A stretch of DNA of 35,968 nucleotides from Tannerella sp. (lineage in GTDB: Bacteria; Bacteroidota; Bacteroidia; Bacteroidales; Tannerellaceae). Location: positions 1 to 35,968 of the forward strand of contig JAIROL010000008.1 of assembly GCA_031257565.1 (NCBI GenBank). Direction: 5' to 3'. The notes under the pieces are model-generated. The model saw only the letters and a program-made list of their open reading frames with translations. It was not told the origin of the DNA and ran no database searches. Positions 16,980 through 24,601 of the stretch are shown in pieces. Both the position numbers and the translations under genes were made by a program. Each line of letters opens with the position of its first letter. Position 1 is the stretch's first letter.

Positions 16980-17018
16980 TTTTTTTGATATTTAGACTTT
17001 ATCTAAATATCAAAAAAA
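16980..17018. repeat. Perfect 17-bp AT-rich inverted repeat
   Basis: TTTTTTTGATATTTAGA (16980-16996), loop CTTTA, and its exact complement (17002-17018). It begins about 40 nt beyond the stop of the leftward MCE gene and lies upstream of dnaA. It could terminate the MCE operon in either direction because both flanks are A/T runs, or it may form a cruciform. Confidence 0.7.
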
Positions 17019-17059
17019 GTATTGCCGGAGACGATCTGTTTTTGTATTAAAGTATGATT

Positions 17060-17944
17060 TTAAAACAAAGAAAAACGGACGTATTTTTTCGGATTTTGTT
17101 TTACGTCGAAAAGAAGTCCGGAGGCATTTTCTACAGTACGGTTCAGATTGTTATACAGTAGCGAGTCATTTAATAGTAGTCCCAGAGAATTGTCATTGGA
17201 GTTAAGTTTTAGCGCCATTGTATTTATATTTCCAAGAGTCGAGTTAAAACTATGGATACTTTCTTCTAAATCGAGATTGTTCAGGTTACTGCTGAAGATA
17301 GAAAGGTTAGACGCCGTAGTCTTAAGGCCGGATGATATTTCCGGAACGTCATTTTTCAGGAAAGCATTTAACCGGATTGAGGACGCTTCCAGCTGTTTTG
17401 TCGTATTTTCCAGATTGCTGAGCGACTGGGATAATTCCGTACTGTTTACAAGCGTCTGAAGCCCTGTTAGTATGGAATCTATTTTGGGTATCATATCGAC
17501 GATCAGAGGGAGAATATTTTCTTCTACCGACGATACCATTCCACTTTTTATCCGTCCTTCCAGCATATCGCCGGGTTTGTAGTATTCATCTGCGTCGTTA
17601 TTTAACTTTATGCTAAGCTCGGCGCCGCTTAACAGTGTGGATTCTATTGAAACGTAACTTCCTTTATTTATTTTCATCTCTTTGTCGAGGCCTATTTCCA
17701 ACGTTATTTTATTGACAGATGAATAATCGTATGCTATACTGCGAACCAATCCGACTTTAAATCCATCAACAAATACCGGAGAGGATATCGTTATATCTTT
17801 TACATTATTACATGATACGTAATAATAGTTTGCCGGCTTGAACAGGTTTATACCTTTCAGATAATTTACGCCTATATATAACAATGTCAGACTTAATATA
17901 GTTGCAATGCCGATTTTTATTTCTTTTGAGAAGTTCTTTTCCAT
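17060..17944 (-). CDS. MlaD/MCE-family lipid-transport protein
   Basis: A 294-residue protein with one N-terminal membrane anchor (IGIATILSLTLLYIGVNYL), an MCE/MlaD domain (about residues 38-115, including the F-V-D-G-F-K-V-G-x-V motif) and a long helical, Asn/Ser/Leu-rich C-terminal tail ending NPKKYVRFSLF, the usual ending of Bacteroidota homologues. MCE proteins form rings that shuttle phospholipids between membranes, working with an MlaEF permease/ATPase pair that is not encoded in this window. The gene starts 11 nt after the amidase stop, so they form an operon. Confidence 0.88.
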   Translation of the reverse strand: MEKNFSKEIKIGIATILSLTLLYIGVNYLKGINLFKPANYYYVSCNNVKDITISSPVFVDGFKVGLVRSIAYDYSSVNKITLEIGLDKEMKINKGSYVSIESTLLSGAELSIKLNNDADEYYKPGDMLEGRIKSGMVSSVEENILPLIVDMIPKIDSILTGLQTLVNSTELSQSLSNLENTTKQLEASSIRLNAFLKNDVPEISSGLKTTASNLSIFSSNLNNLDLEESIHSFNSTLGNINTMALKLNSNDNSLGLLLNDSLLYNNLNRTVENASGLLFDVKQNPKKYVRFSLF

Positions 17945-17955
17945 TATGATGTTTT

Positions 17956-19065
17956 TTATTTATATATTCTTTTACCGTTTTTCGTTCGTATAATAAATGC
18001 GCCCTTGAAGTCTTTAGACGCTTTTTTATGCATGTTCAGGATTTTGGAGTAATCGGATGTGGAACCGTACGTATATTTATAGATACCTTTTTCAATATAA
18101 AATGAAATTTCGTTATACCCTTTAAAACGTTTGTCATTCTCGGATAATTTTTTGTCGGATGTGAGGATCTGAACTTTGTATATTATATCGTCTTTGTTCT
18201 TATTTGAAGACGTTATGGTTTGGATATTATCCGCGCTATTGTAACTTGTCGTTATTGTTTCGACAGGCTGGGAGACAGTTTCAACGGATCTACCTTTCAT
18301 ATTTCCCAGTTTACGGTCATAATCCTTCTTATAATTTGAAAAGGCATTGTATATGGATTGCGCTAATATGGTTTGTCCTTCTTTTGACGCGATGAACCGT
18401 TCTTCGTTACGATTTGACAAGAATCCTAATTCAATAAGTACGCTCGGCATGCTTGTTTTGCGTAAGACAAGAAGTCCGGCTTGTCGTACGCCTCGGTTTT
18501 CGCGTTTTGACCTTACAAACGATTTTTGAATTTCCGAAGCCAGTAACACGCTTTGTTCCATGTGTTTGTTTTGTATAAATTCAAAAATGATATAGGATTC
18601 TGTCGATTTGGGATCAAATCCTTCATATTTCCGGAGATAATCATCTTCCATAAGAATTACGGAGTTTTCACGCATTGCGACGTCAAGGTTTTCATCCGAA
18701 TTAGCCAAGCCGATCGTATAAGTTTCAGCGCCGGAAGCATTGCCCTTTTTAACGGAATTGACATGTATGGATACGAACAGGTCGGCTTTATTCCGGTTTG
18801 CAATATTTGCACGCTCGTCGAGCGGGATAAAGACGTCCGTTTTTCGGGTATAAATAATCTTCACATCTTTATGATTTTGTTCGATCAGCTCGCCAAGCTG
18901 TAGTGATACGGCAAGATTTATAGACTTTTCTTTGGATATAGCGCCAACGCATCCGGAATCTTTACCTCCGTGTCCCGGATCAATTACAATGACAAAATCT
19001 TTCTGGGCCTGAATTTTTAACAGGCTCAAAAGAAATGTGATTGTTATATAGGTATATATCTTCAT
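17956..19065 (-). CDS. N-acetylmuramoyl-L-alanine amidase with SPOR-like C-terminus
   Basis: A 369-residue exported peptidoglycan hydrolase (amidase_3 family) cutting the MurNAc-L-Ala bond. It has a signal peptide of about 20 residues, zinc-site motifs DPGHGGKDSG, the Glu in KEKSINL and SIHVNS, and the catalytic Glu in VLIELGFLSN. The last 80 residues (IIYKVQILTSDKKL onwards, with GIYKYTYGS) look like a SPOR-type domain that would target septal denuded glycan. First gene of the operon with the MCE protein; its own promoter is at 19083-19112. Confidence 0.92.
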   Translation of the reverse strand: MKIYTYITITFLLSLLKIQAQKDFVIVIDPGHGGKDSGCVGAISKEKSINLAVSLQLGELIEQNHKDVKIIYTRKTDVFIPLDERANIANRNKADLFVSIHVNSVKKGNASGAETYTIGLANSDENLDVAMRENSVILMEDDYLRKYEGFDPKSTESYIIFEFIQNKHMEQSVLLASEIQKSFVRSKRENRGVRQAGLLVLRKTSMPSVLIELGFLSNRNEERFIASKEGQTILAQSIYNAFSNYKKDYDRKLGNMKGRSVETVSQPVETITTSYNSADNIQTITSSNKNKDDIIYKVQILTSDKKLSENDKRFKGYNEISFYIEKGIYKYTYGSTSDYSKILNMHKKASKDFKGAFIIRTKNGKRIYK

Positions 19066-19082
19066 TTTATAATGCGCTTATG

Positions 19083-19112
19083 CAAAGGTAATGTAAGACT
19101 GGGAATATACAA
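19083..19112 (-). promoter_or_regulatory. Promoter of the amidase-MCE operon
   Basis: Minus strand: TACCTTTG (19083-19090) with TTG (19110-19112) 19 nt upstream. Confidence 0.68.
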
Positions 19113-19263
19113 AAAACCTGCTCGTTTTTTATTGTTGAGACACGATTCATTCCTCGGTCTAAAATGATAATTCTTTGCAGTAAAGATGATAGATTTAATA
19201 TTACGCCTCTGTAATTTATCTCTTTATTTCTTAATAAAATTCAGAAATAATCATAGGGTTCTG

Positions 19264-19301
19264 CAAAAAACAAAGAGGCTGTCTCTATGTAGGCAACCTC
19301 T
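19264..19301 (-). terminator. Rho-independent terminator of the rpsF-rpsR-rplI operon
   Basis: On the minus strand AGAGGTTG (19301-19294) pairs with CAGCCTCT (19281-19274) with one G-U pair and is followed by TTGTTTTTT. It starts 24 nt after the rplI stop. Confidence 0.82.
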
Positions 19302-19324
19302 TCTATATGTATTTCGATTCTTTA

Positions 19325-19771
19325 TTAATTTTCAGAAATGACCTCGAACGGAATTTCAACGGAAACTTCTTTGTGTAGGCGAACCTGTGCTTTGTAATAA
19401 CCGACCTCTTTAACAGATTCTTTTATAAAGATTGTCTTACGGTCGATGTCAAACCCTTTTTTAGCCAATCCTTCTGCAATCTGTATATTTGTTACAGAGC
19501 CGAAGATCGTTCCGGTAGAACTTGTTTTTGCTCCTATGGTAAGCGTCGTTCCCTCCATTTTTGCCGCTAACTCCAGCGCATTTTGTTTGATCTTCGCCAG
19601 TTTATGCGCGCGTTGTTTCTGATTTTCCGCTAATACTTTCTTTGCAGAATCCGATGCGATAACTGCCTTACCTTGCGGGATTAGAAAGTTACGTCCGTAA
19701 CCGCTTTTCACGTTTACGATATCGTCTTTGTAGCCCAGATTTGCTACATCTTCTTTCAAAATAATTTCCAT
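19325..19771 (-). CDS. rplI: 50S ribosomal protein bL9
   Basis: A 148-residue protein beginning [20 protein letters not shown], with the conserved [13 protein letters not shown] that binds 23S rRNA, a long connecting helix and the C-terminal domain ending in PFEVISEN. Full length. Last gene of the rpsF operon, 21 nt after rpsR and followed by a good terminator. Confidence 0.97.
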   Translation of the reverse strand: MEIILKEDVANLGYKDDIVNVKSGYGRNFLIPQGKAVIASDSAKKVLAENQKQRAHKLAKIKQNALELAAKMEGTTLTIGAKTSSTGTIFGSVTNIQIAEGLAKKGFDIDRKTIFIKESVKEVGYYKAQVRLHKEVSVEIPFEVISEN

Positions 19772-19792
19772 ATTCTGTCTCCTCTCTTTTTA

Positions 19793-20077
19793 TTATTTCA
19801 TTAAATCGGTAACATAAGGCAGTAATGCCAGATGACGCGCTCTTTTAACTGCTTGCGCAATATGACGTTGGAATTTCAACGATGTTCCTGTGATGCGACG
19901 GGGGAGTATCTTGCCTTGTTCGTTAAGAAACTTTTTAAGAAACTCGGGGTCTTTGTAGTCGATGTATTTAATACCGCTTTTTTTGAAGCGGCAATATTTT
20001 TTCTTCTTAACATCCACCGACATGGGTGTGAGATATCTAATCTCGGAATTGTTCTGATTATTGTTTGTTACGGCCAT
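19793..20077 (-). CDS. rpsR: 30S ribosomal protein bS18
   Basis: A 94-residue protein with [18 protein letters not shown] and [15 protein letters not shown], the bS18 core. It has only one cysteine, so it is the zinc-independent form. It follows rpsF after 2 nt. In Bacteroidota ribosomes bS18 is one of the proteins known to help sequester the 16S 3' tail, which fits the rarity of Shine-Dalgarno sequences across this window. Confidence 0.97.
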   Translation of the reverse strand: MAVTNNNQNNSEIRYLTPMSVDVKKKKYCRFKKSGIKYIDYKDPEFLKKFLNEQGKILPRRITGTSLKFQRHIAQAVKRARHLALLPYVTDLMK

Positions 20078-20079
20078 GA

Positions 20080-20487
20080 TTAATCCTCCTTGTTAGCTGT
20101 TTCTTCTTTTGGTTTGTTTTCTTTTGCTTTCGTCTCTTTCTTCGCGCCTTTTGCTCCGGAAGATTTCAGAGTTCTTCTCTTGGTTGCATATTCGGCCGCA
20201 AACTTATCCTGACGGAAGGTGAGGAAACGTATTACGCGCTCATCACGACGGAATTGTGTTTCAAGAACATCTATTACAGCAGGATCAGCCTTAAATTCAA
20301 TAAGCTGATAGAAGCCTGTTGATTTCTTGTTGATAGGATAGGCCAACTTACGTAAGCCCCAGTTCTCTTCATTGACAATTTCTGCTTTCTGAGACGTCAA
20401 TACCTCTTTGATCTTTTCTACCGCTTCCTTCATCTGTGCATCAGACAAAACGGGAGTCAAAATGAAAACGGTTTCGTAATTGTTCAT
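20080..20487 (-). CDS. rpsF: 30S ribosomal protein bS6
   Basis: A 135-residue protein starting [20 protein letters not shown], with the bS6 fold to about residue 100 and a Lys/Glu/Ala-rich C-terminal extension typical of the phylum. It heads rpsF-rpsR-rplI; the ssb or priB gene found between rpsF and rpsR in many bacteria is absent. bS6 pairs with bS18 on the platform of the small subunit. Confidence 0.97.
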   Translation of the reverse strand: MNNYETVFILTPVLSDAQMKEAVEKIKEVLTSQKAEIVNEENWGLRKLAYPINKKSTGFYQLIEFKADPAVIDVLETQFRRDERVIRFLTFRQDKFAAEYATKRRTLKSSGAKGAKKETKAKENKPKEETANKED

Positions 20488-20525
20488 AATTCTTATTTAT
20501 TATTTAATATAAAAAATTGCGGGTG

Positions 20526-20555
20526 CAAAGATACTAAAAAAAAGATAATCGACAA
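20526..20555 (-). promoter_or_regulatory. Promoter of the rpsF operon
   Basis: Minus strand: TATCTTTG (20526-20533), 19-nt spacer, TTG (20553-20555). The leader is about 30 nt and A/T-rich. Confidence 0.75.
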
Positions 20556-20624
20556 TTTACAATCGACGTTTTTTTTATTTATTTTTTTAACGCGTATTTA
20601 ATTGTCTTATTTCTATCTATTTAA

Positions 20625-22145
20625 TTATTCCCATTCGATAGTTGCCGGCGGTTTGGAACTTATGTCATAAACTACGCGGTTTACGCCTTTCACCTTATTT
20701 ATTATTTCATTGGATACTTTGGCCAGAAAATCGTAAGGTAATTGCGCCCAGTCTGCCGTCATCGCATCGGTTGAGGTCACGGCGCGTAATGTAATTGTGT
20801 TTTCATACGTGCGCTCATCGCCCATTACTCCTACGGAGCGTATCGGCAGTAATATGGCGCCTGCCTGCCATACTTTATCATATAGATCCCATTCGCGCAT
20901 CAGGGTCATATAGATATCGTCGGCTTCCTGAAGTATGCGCACTTTCTCAGGCGTTATGTCTCCGAGTATACGGATGCCAAGTCCCGGTCCGGGAAACGGA
21001 TGACGCGCAATCAGATTTTTCGGCATTCCGAGTTCATATCCGACGCGTCGCACCTCATCTTTAAAAAGAAGGCGTAGCGGTTCTATCAATCTGAGATTCA
21101 TTTTTTCCGGTAATCCGCCCACATTGTGATGGCTTTTTATGACTGTGCCGGTTATGGATAAGGATTCTATCACGTCAGGGTAAATCGTCCCCTGTCCAAG
21201 CCATTTAATATCTTTCAGTTTATGCGCTTCTTCATCAAAAACGTCAATGAAGCCTTTTCCTATGATTTTGCGTTTCGTTTCCGGGTCGGCTACCCTTTCC
21301 AATTCTTTGTAAAACTTACTGCGGGCGTCTACTCCGATCACATTCAAACCCATATTTTCATATGCCTTTAATACATTTTCGAATTCATTTTTGCGTAATA
21401 GCCCGTGGTCGACAAAAATACATGTCAGGTTTTTCCCGATTGCTTTGTTTAATAATACGGCTGTTACGGAGGAATCCACGCCACCCGATAATGCAAGTAT
21501 AACTTTGTCGTTTCCAAGCCTTTTTTTCAGATCTTCAACAGCCGATTCGATAAATGAAGCCGGGGTCCAGTCTTTTGCACATCCGCATATATTCAGAAAA
21601 TTATCCAGCAGTTTAACGCCGTCTTCCGTATGGAATACTTCCGGATGAAACTGTACGCCCCATGTCGGTTCTCCGGCTATATTGAACGCCGCGGCTTTTA
21701 CGTCGTCGGTACTTGCTATTACCTGAAATGTTTCCGGCAATGCCGTAATTGTATCGCCATGCGACATCCATACTTGTGTGCCGGCTTTTATATTTTTGAA
21801 CAACGGGTTGTTTTCATTCAGTTTGGATAAGTGTGCACGTCCGTATTCGCGCGATCCTGCGGGTTCGACTTTTCCTCCGGACGAATAAGCCAGGTATTGC
21901 GCTCCGTAACAGATTCCCAACACGGGGTATTTTTTTCGTATACCTGACAGATTTGTTTTAAACGCGTTTACGTCATTTACGGAGTACGGACTTCCGGAAA
22001 GTATAACTCCTTTGACCGTTGGGTCGTTTTCAGGGAATTTATTATACGGCGCAATTTCACAATACATATTTAACTCTCTGATTCTGCGACCAATAAGTTG
22101 AGTTGTCTGTGAACCGTAATCAAGGATGATAATTTTTTCTTGCAT
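20625..22145 (-). CDS. guaA: GMP synthase (glutamine-hydrolysing)
   Basis: A 506-residue enzyme that aminates XMP to GMP using glutamine and ATP. The class I glutamine amidotransferase domain has the nucleophile in GICYGAQ (C79) and the His-Glu pair in VQFHPE. The ATP pyrophosphatase domain has SGGVDSS, and the C-terminal dimerisation domain ends KPPATIEWE. It is full length and monocistronic, separated by 137 nt from the rpsF operon and divergent from the gene at 22445. Confidence 0.97.
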   Translation of the reverse strand: MQEKIIILDYGSQTTQLIGRRIRELNMYCEIAPYNKFPENDPTVKGVILSGSPYSVNDVNAFKTNLSGIRKKYPVLGICYGAQYLAYSSGGKVEPAGSREYGRAHLSKLNENNPLFKNIKAGTQVWMSHGDTITALPETFQVIASTDDVKAAAFNIAGEPTWGVQFHPEVFHTEDGVKLLDNFLNICGCAKDWTPASFIESAVEDLKKRLGNDKVILALSGGVDSSVTAVLLNKAIGKNLTCIFVDHGLLRKNEFENVLKAYENMGLNVIGVDARSKFYKELERVADPETKRKIIGKGFIDVFDEEAHKLKDIKWLGQGTIYPDVIESLSITGTVIKSHHNVGGLPEKMNLRLIEPLRLLFKDEVRRVGYELGMPKNLIARHPFPGPGLGIRILGDITPEKVRILQEADDIYMTLMREWDLYDKVWQAGAILLPIRSVGVMGDERTYENTITLRAVTSTDAMTADWAQLPYDFLAKVSNEIINKVKGVNRVVYDISSKPPATIEWE

Positions 22146-22169
22146 AAAGGTAAAGGGTTAAATGAGGCG

Positions 22170-22177
22170 CAAAGTTA
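22170..22177 (-). promoter_or_regulatory. Candidate -7 box of guaA
   Basis: Minus strand TAACTTTG, 25 nt before the guaA ATG. No TTG at standard spacing, so the assignment is moderate. Confidence 0.45.
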
Positions 22178-22236
22178 AGAAAATAATGGACAATAGAAAA
22201 CTGATACGGACAAAGGGGGCGATTCGGAAGTAAATA

Positions 22237-22284
22237 AAAATAAGCAAGCTTATTTTGCATTTCTCTCGGCTTGCATTATCTTTA
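22237..22284 (+). promoter_or_regulatory. Palindromic promoter module A (first of tandem pair)
   Basis: AAAATAAGC (22237-22245), AA, GCTTATTTT (22248-22256) is a perfect 9-bp dyad running into the -33 TTG (22255-22257). A 19-nt spacer precedes TATCTTTA (22277-22284), a -7 box whose last base departs from TTTG. Module B repeats the unit 84 bp downstream. Confidence 0.65.
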
Positions 22285-22320
22285 TTCAAGAAAATGAAGA
22301 TAAGCGGCGCCTCGGTAATG

Positions 22321-22368
22321 AAAACAAATAAATTTGTTTTGCATTTCTCTCGGCTTGCATTATCTTTG
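22321..22368 (+). promoter_or_regulatory. Palindromic promoter module B (proximal promoter of the 22445 gene)
   Basis: AAAACAAAT (22321-22329), AA, ATTTGTTTT (22332-22340) is a perfect 9-bp dyad with a sequence different from module A. TTG lies at 22339-22341, then a 19-nt spacer identical to module A and TATCTTTG (22361-22368). The leader to the start codon is about 70 nt. Confidence 0.75.
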
Positions 22369-22444
22369 TAGCGGTTTTAGCGATCCGGATAGTATTTGCC
22401 GGTCTTGTGTAATGGTTTGAAATTATCGTTAAACGCGAATATTT

Positions 22445-23341
22445 ATGGACGAAGAAGAAAAAGAAGTAAATCGTAAAACGTGGCGGATAATGGGTGTTAT
22501 TCTGCTGATACTGATAATCGGTATCGGAGGGTTTTATATATGGCGCCAACGGAGGCAGATGTATGAGATGACTGAAATGTTTTCTCTTGAAAAAGAGAGC
22601 TTGTCGGATGAATTTGAAGAACTTTCTCTTCAGTATGAAGGATATAAATTCAGCGTCGGCAACGACTCTCTGATCACTTTGCTTACAACGGAACAGGCTA
22701 AAGTACAGCGTCTTCAGGAAGAATTGCGTACGGTGAAGTCTACCAATGTACGGCGTATCAATGAATTGAAAAAAGAGCTGGAAACGCTTCGCAAGATTAT
22801 GCGCAATTATGTCATACAAATAGATTCGCTTAACGCCGAGAATGAAAAGCTGAAAAATGAAAATATGCAGGTAACGCAGAAGTATCAACAGGCGTCGTCG
22901 CAGGCTGCCCGCTTATCAAAAGAAAAAGATCAGCTCTCGGAACGCGTACAGATGGCCTCCCGGCTCGATGCGGTGAATATACAGGTTGTCCCGATTACTT
23001 CCAAAGGGAAGGCTTCAAAAAAAATCGACAAGGCAGTTCAGCTCATGTTGACATTCATCATTTCGAAAAATATAACAGCTCTTGTCGGAGAACAGACTAT
23101 TTATGTCCGTCTGATGAAACCGGACGACGATATTCTGACCAAGCCTAATTCAGGATATTTTAATTTTGAGAATAAAGATATTATGTATTCCATGAAGAGG
23201 TCTATTGAATATGACGGCGAAGAACAGAGCGTCGTAATGTACTGGGATATAGAAGAATATCTGTCTCCCGGCCCTTACCGCGCCGATATCTTTGCAGAAG
23301 GGAACCTGATAGGCCGTAAATCATTTGTGCTGGAAAAGTAA
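22445..23341 (+). CDS. Membrane-anchored coiled-coil protein of unknown function
   Basis: A 298-residue protein. A short cytosolic N-terminus (MDEEEKEVNRKTWR) precedes one transmembrane helix (about residues 17-33), a long Glu/Lys/Gln-rich coiled coil (about 40-180) and a C-terminal beta-rich domain (about 185-298) that ends PYRADIFAEGNLIGRKSFVL and may be an immunoglobulin-like fold. I do not recognise an enzymatic motif. The architecture, one anchor plus a periplasmic rod and cap, suggests an envelope spacer or adaptor, which is inference. It is expressed from a tandem palindromic promoter pair and is not obviously in an operon; the next gene has its own -7 box. Confidence 0.8.
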   Translation: MDEEEKEVNRKTWRIMGVILLILIIGIGGFYIWRQRRQMYEMTEMFSLEKESLSDEFEELSLQYEGYKFSVGNDSLITLLTTEQAKVQRLQEELRTVKSTNVRRINELKKELETLRKIMRNYVIQIDSLNAENEKLKNENMQVTQKYQQASSQAARLSKEKDQLSERVQMASRLDAVNIQVVPITSKGKASKKIDKAVQLMLTFIISKNITALVGEQTIYVRLMKPDDDILTKPNSGYFNFENKDIMYSMKRSIEYDGEEQSVVMYWDIEEYLSPGPYRADIFAEGNLIGRKSFVLEK

Positions 23342-23392
23342 AAAAAAAACTTTTTTTTACTCATCGCGTAATGATTTATAAAACTATTTTTC

Positions 23393-23400
23393 TACATTTG
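23393..23400 (+). promoter_or_regulatory. Candidate -7 box of the TIM-barrel lipoprotein gene
   Basis: TACATTTG, 49 nt before the ATG at 23449. The -33 element is not clear. Confidence 0.45.
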
Positions 23401-23448
23401 CATGTTTTGTGAATTTCACTAATATTTTAAACTATAAATTATCATACT

Positions 23449-24324
23449 ATGCAAAGCAGACGCGATTTTATTAAGAAGGCATCGATGTTGGTTGCCGGAG
23501 GAGTGGTTGCTCCGAATTTATTGTCTTCCTGTAGCGGCGAAAGCGCTAAATATCTTGGACTTCAGCTATATTCTCTTAAAGAGATGATAAAAGACGAAGG
23601 AATACAAAAAACGCTGAAATTGGTTGCAAAAATGGGCTATACCAGCCTTGAAACAGCCGGATATAACGATGGAAAACTGTACGGAGTGGCTCCGGCGGAA
23701 CTTAAAAAAATGGTTGACGATTTGGGTATGAGGTTGACCAGTTCGCATCTTAGCCATAACATAAGCGAAGACAGGGATGCGGATATGGCTTGGTGGAATA
23801 AGGCCGTGGATGCCCATAATGCGGCAGGAGTGAAATATATGGTGATGCCTTCGTCTCCACTGGAAGGAGGAGGGGGCGTTACACTTGACGACGTCAAACG
23901 TTACGGCGATTATTTTAATGAGATCGGATTGATTTCTGCCGGAGCAAGTATACAGTTCGGCTATCATAACCATGATGGTGAATTTCAAAATAAAGTGGAT
24001 GACGTGCCGGTTTATGACCTTATGCTTGAAAATACAAGTCCGGATCATGTGATGTTCCAGCTTGACGTGTACTGGATTAAGAAAGGTGGATATGATCCGG
24101 TAGACTATATGAAAAAATACCCGAAACGTATCAAGGTATTGCATATAAAAGACGAGACGGCTATCGGAGCGCAAAATACGGTGGATTACAAAGCTATTTT
24201 TGATCAGGCTTATGCAAACGGAGTGAAAGACTGGTATGTGGAAGTCGAACGTTATGATACGACTCCGGAAGAAGATGTGAAAAAAAGTGCGGATTTTCTA
24301 CTCTCGGCTGATTTTGTAAAATAA
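23449..24324 (+). CDS. Tat-exported sugar phosphate isomerase/epimerase-like lipoprotein
   Basis: A 291-residue xylose-isomerase-like TIM-barrel protein. The N-terminus has a twin-arginine motif SRRDFIKKA, a hydrophobic stretch and a lipobox ending LSSC (C28), so it is probably folded in the cytosol, exported by Tat and lipidated. Candidate metal or acid-base residues follow family spacing: Glu in LETAGY (E68), His in YHNHDGEF, Asp in QLDVYW, His in HIKDE and Glu in VEVERYD. Related Bacteroidota proteins act on sugars or 3-keto sugars, but the substrate cannot be assigned here. It is followed by two hairpins and so appears monocistronic. Confidence 0.85.
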   Translation: MQSRRDFIKKASMLVAGGVVAPNLLSSCSGESAKYLGLQLYSLKEMIKDEGIQKTLKLVAKMGYTSLETAGYNDGKLYGVAPAELKKMVDDLGMRLTSSHLSHNISEDRDADMAWWNKAVDAHNAAGVKYMVMPSSPLEGGGGVTLDDVKRYGDYFNEIGLISAGASIQFGYHNHDGEFQNKVDDVPVYDLMLENTSPDHVMFQLDVYWIKKGGYDPVDYMKKYPKRIKVLHIKDETAIGAQNTVDYKAIFDQAYANGVKDWYVEVERYDTTPEEDVKKSADFLLSADFVK

Positions 24325-24372
24325 ATTTCTCATCTGATTTTAGATATACTTAAAAGCTCAGCCTCCATAACT

Positions 24373-24434
24373 CAGGGGCCGAGGCCCCTGCTTTGTGTTC
24401 CGGATGCAAATTTAGCCGGAAATTTTTATTTTTC
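24373..24434 (+). terminator. Tandem hairpins downstream of the TIM-barrel lipoprotein gene
   Basis: Hairpin 1 is CAGGGGCC/GGCCCCTG (24373-24380 and 24383-24390), very GC-rich for this DNA. Hairpin 2 is TTCCGG (24398-24403) with CCGGAA (24416-24421), followed by ATTTTTATTTTT, a standard intrinsic-terminator form. GCCTC at 24361-24365 could compete for GAGGC at 24381-24385, giving an alternative fold. Confidence 0.65.
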
Positions 24435-24477
24435 CTAATGTTATAGCGTATTTATTTTCAAGTATTTATTCTTTATC

Positions 24478-24520
24478 TTTTTTCTCCCTGAATTGCTGCT
24501 TTTTTCTCCCCGAATCGCTG
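24478..24520 (+). repeat. Two tandem copies of a 21-bp motif upstream of the ppdK promoter
   Basis: TTTTTTCTCCCTGAATTGCTG (24478-24498) and a variant with two C substitutions (24500-24520). A third copy lies at 27777-27797, upstream of the tlpA-like gene, at the same distance from the -33 element. Confidence 0.75.
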
Positions 24521-24537
24521 AAATATGTATGTTTTTT

Positions 24538-24567
24538 TTGCGCTTTGTATTAAATAGTATATCTTTG
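24538..24567 (+). promoter_or_regulatory. Promoter of ppdK
   Basis: TTG (24538-24540), 19-nt spacer, TATCTTTG (24560-24567), with the start codon 35 nt downstream. Confidence 0.75.
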
Positions 24568-24601
24568 CAACCCTGATTTAGCAAAACATATATAATATAC
24601 T

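Larger units (their letters stand above)
16664..17059. other. AT-rich intergenic region upstream of dnaA
   Basis: No convincing gene. It holds the dnaA promoter and palindrome (16720-16759) and a long AT-rich dyad (16980-17018). An 80-codon rightward open frame at 16808 has no promoter, no family resemblance and overlaps the dyad, so I do not call it. Confidence 0.5.

Noticed and set aside
16808-17050. 80-codon rightward open frame upstream of dnaA
   Set aside because: It has no promoter or family match and its 3' half is the AT-rich inverted repeat.
22286-22888. 200-codon leftward open frame across the tandem promoter modules
   Set aside because: Antisense to the coiled-coil gene; its Phe/Arg-rich translation comes from complementing Glu/Lys codons.
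24359-24434. tRNA or other structured RNA gene
   Set aside because: The hairpins do not make a cloverleaf, and there is no T-loop or CCA-like end.
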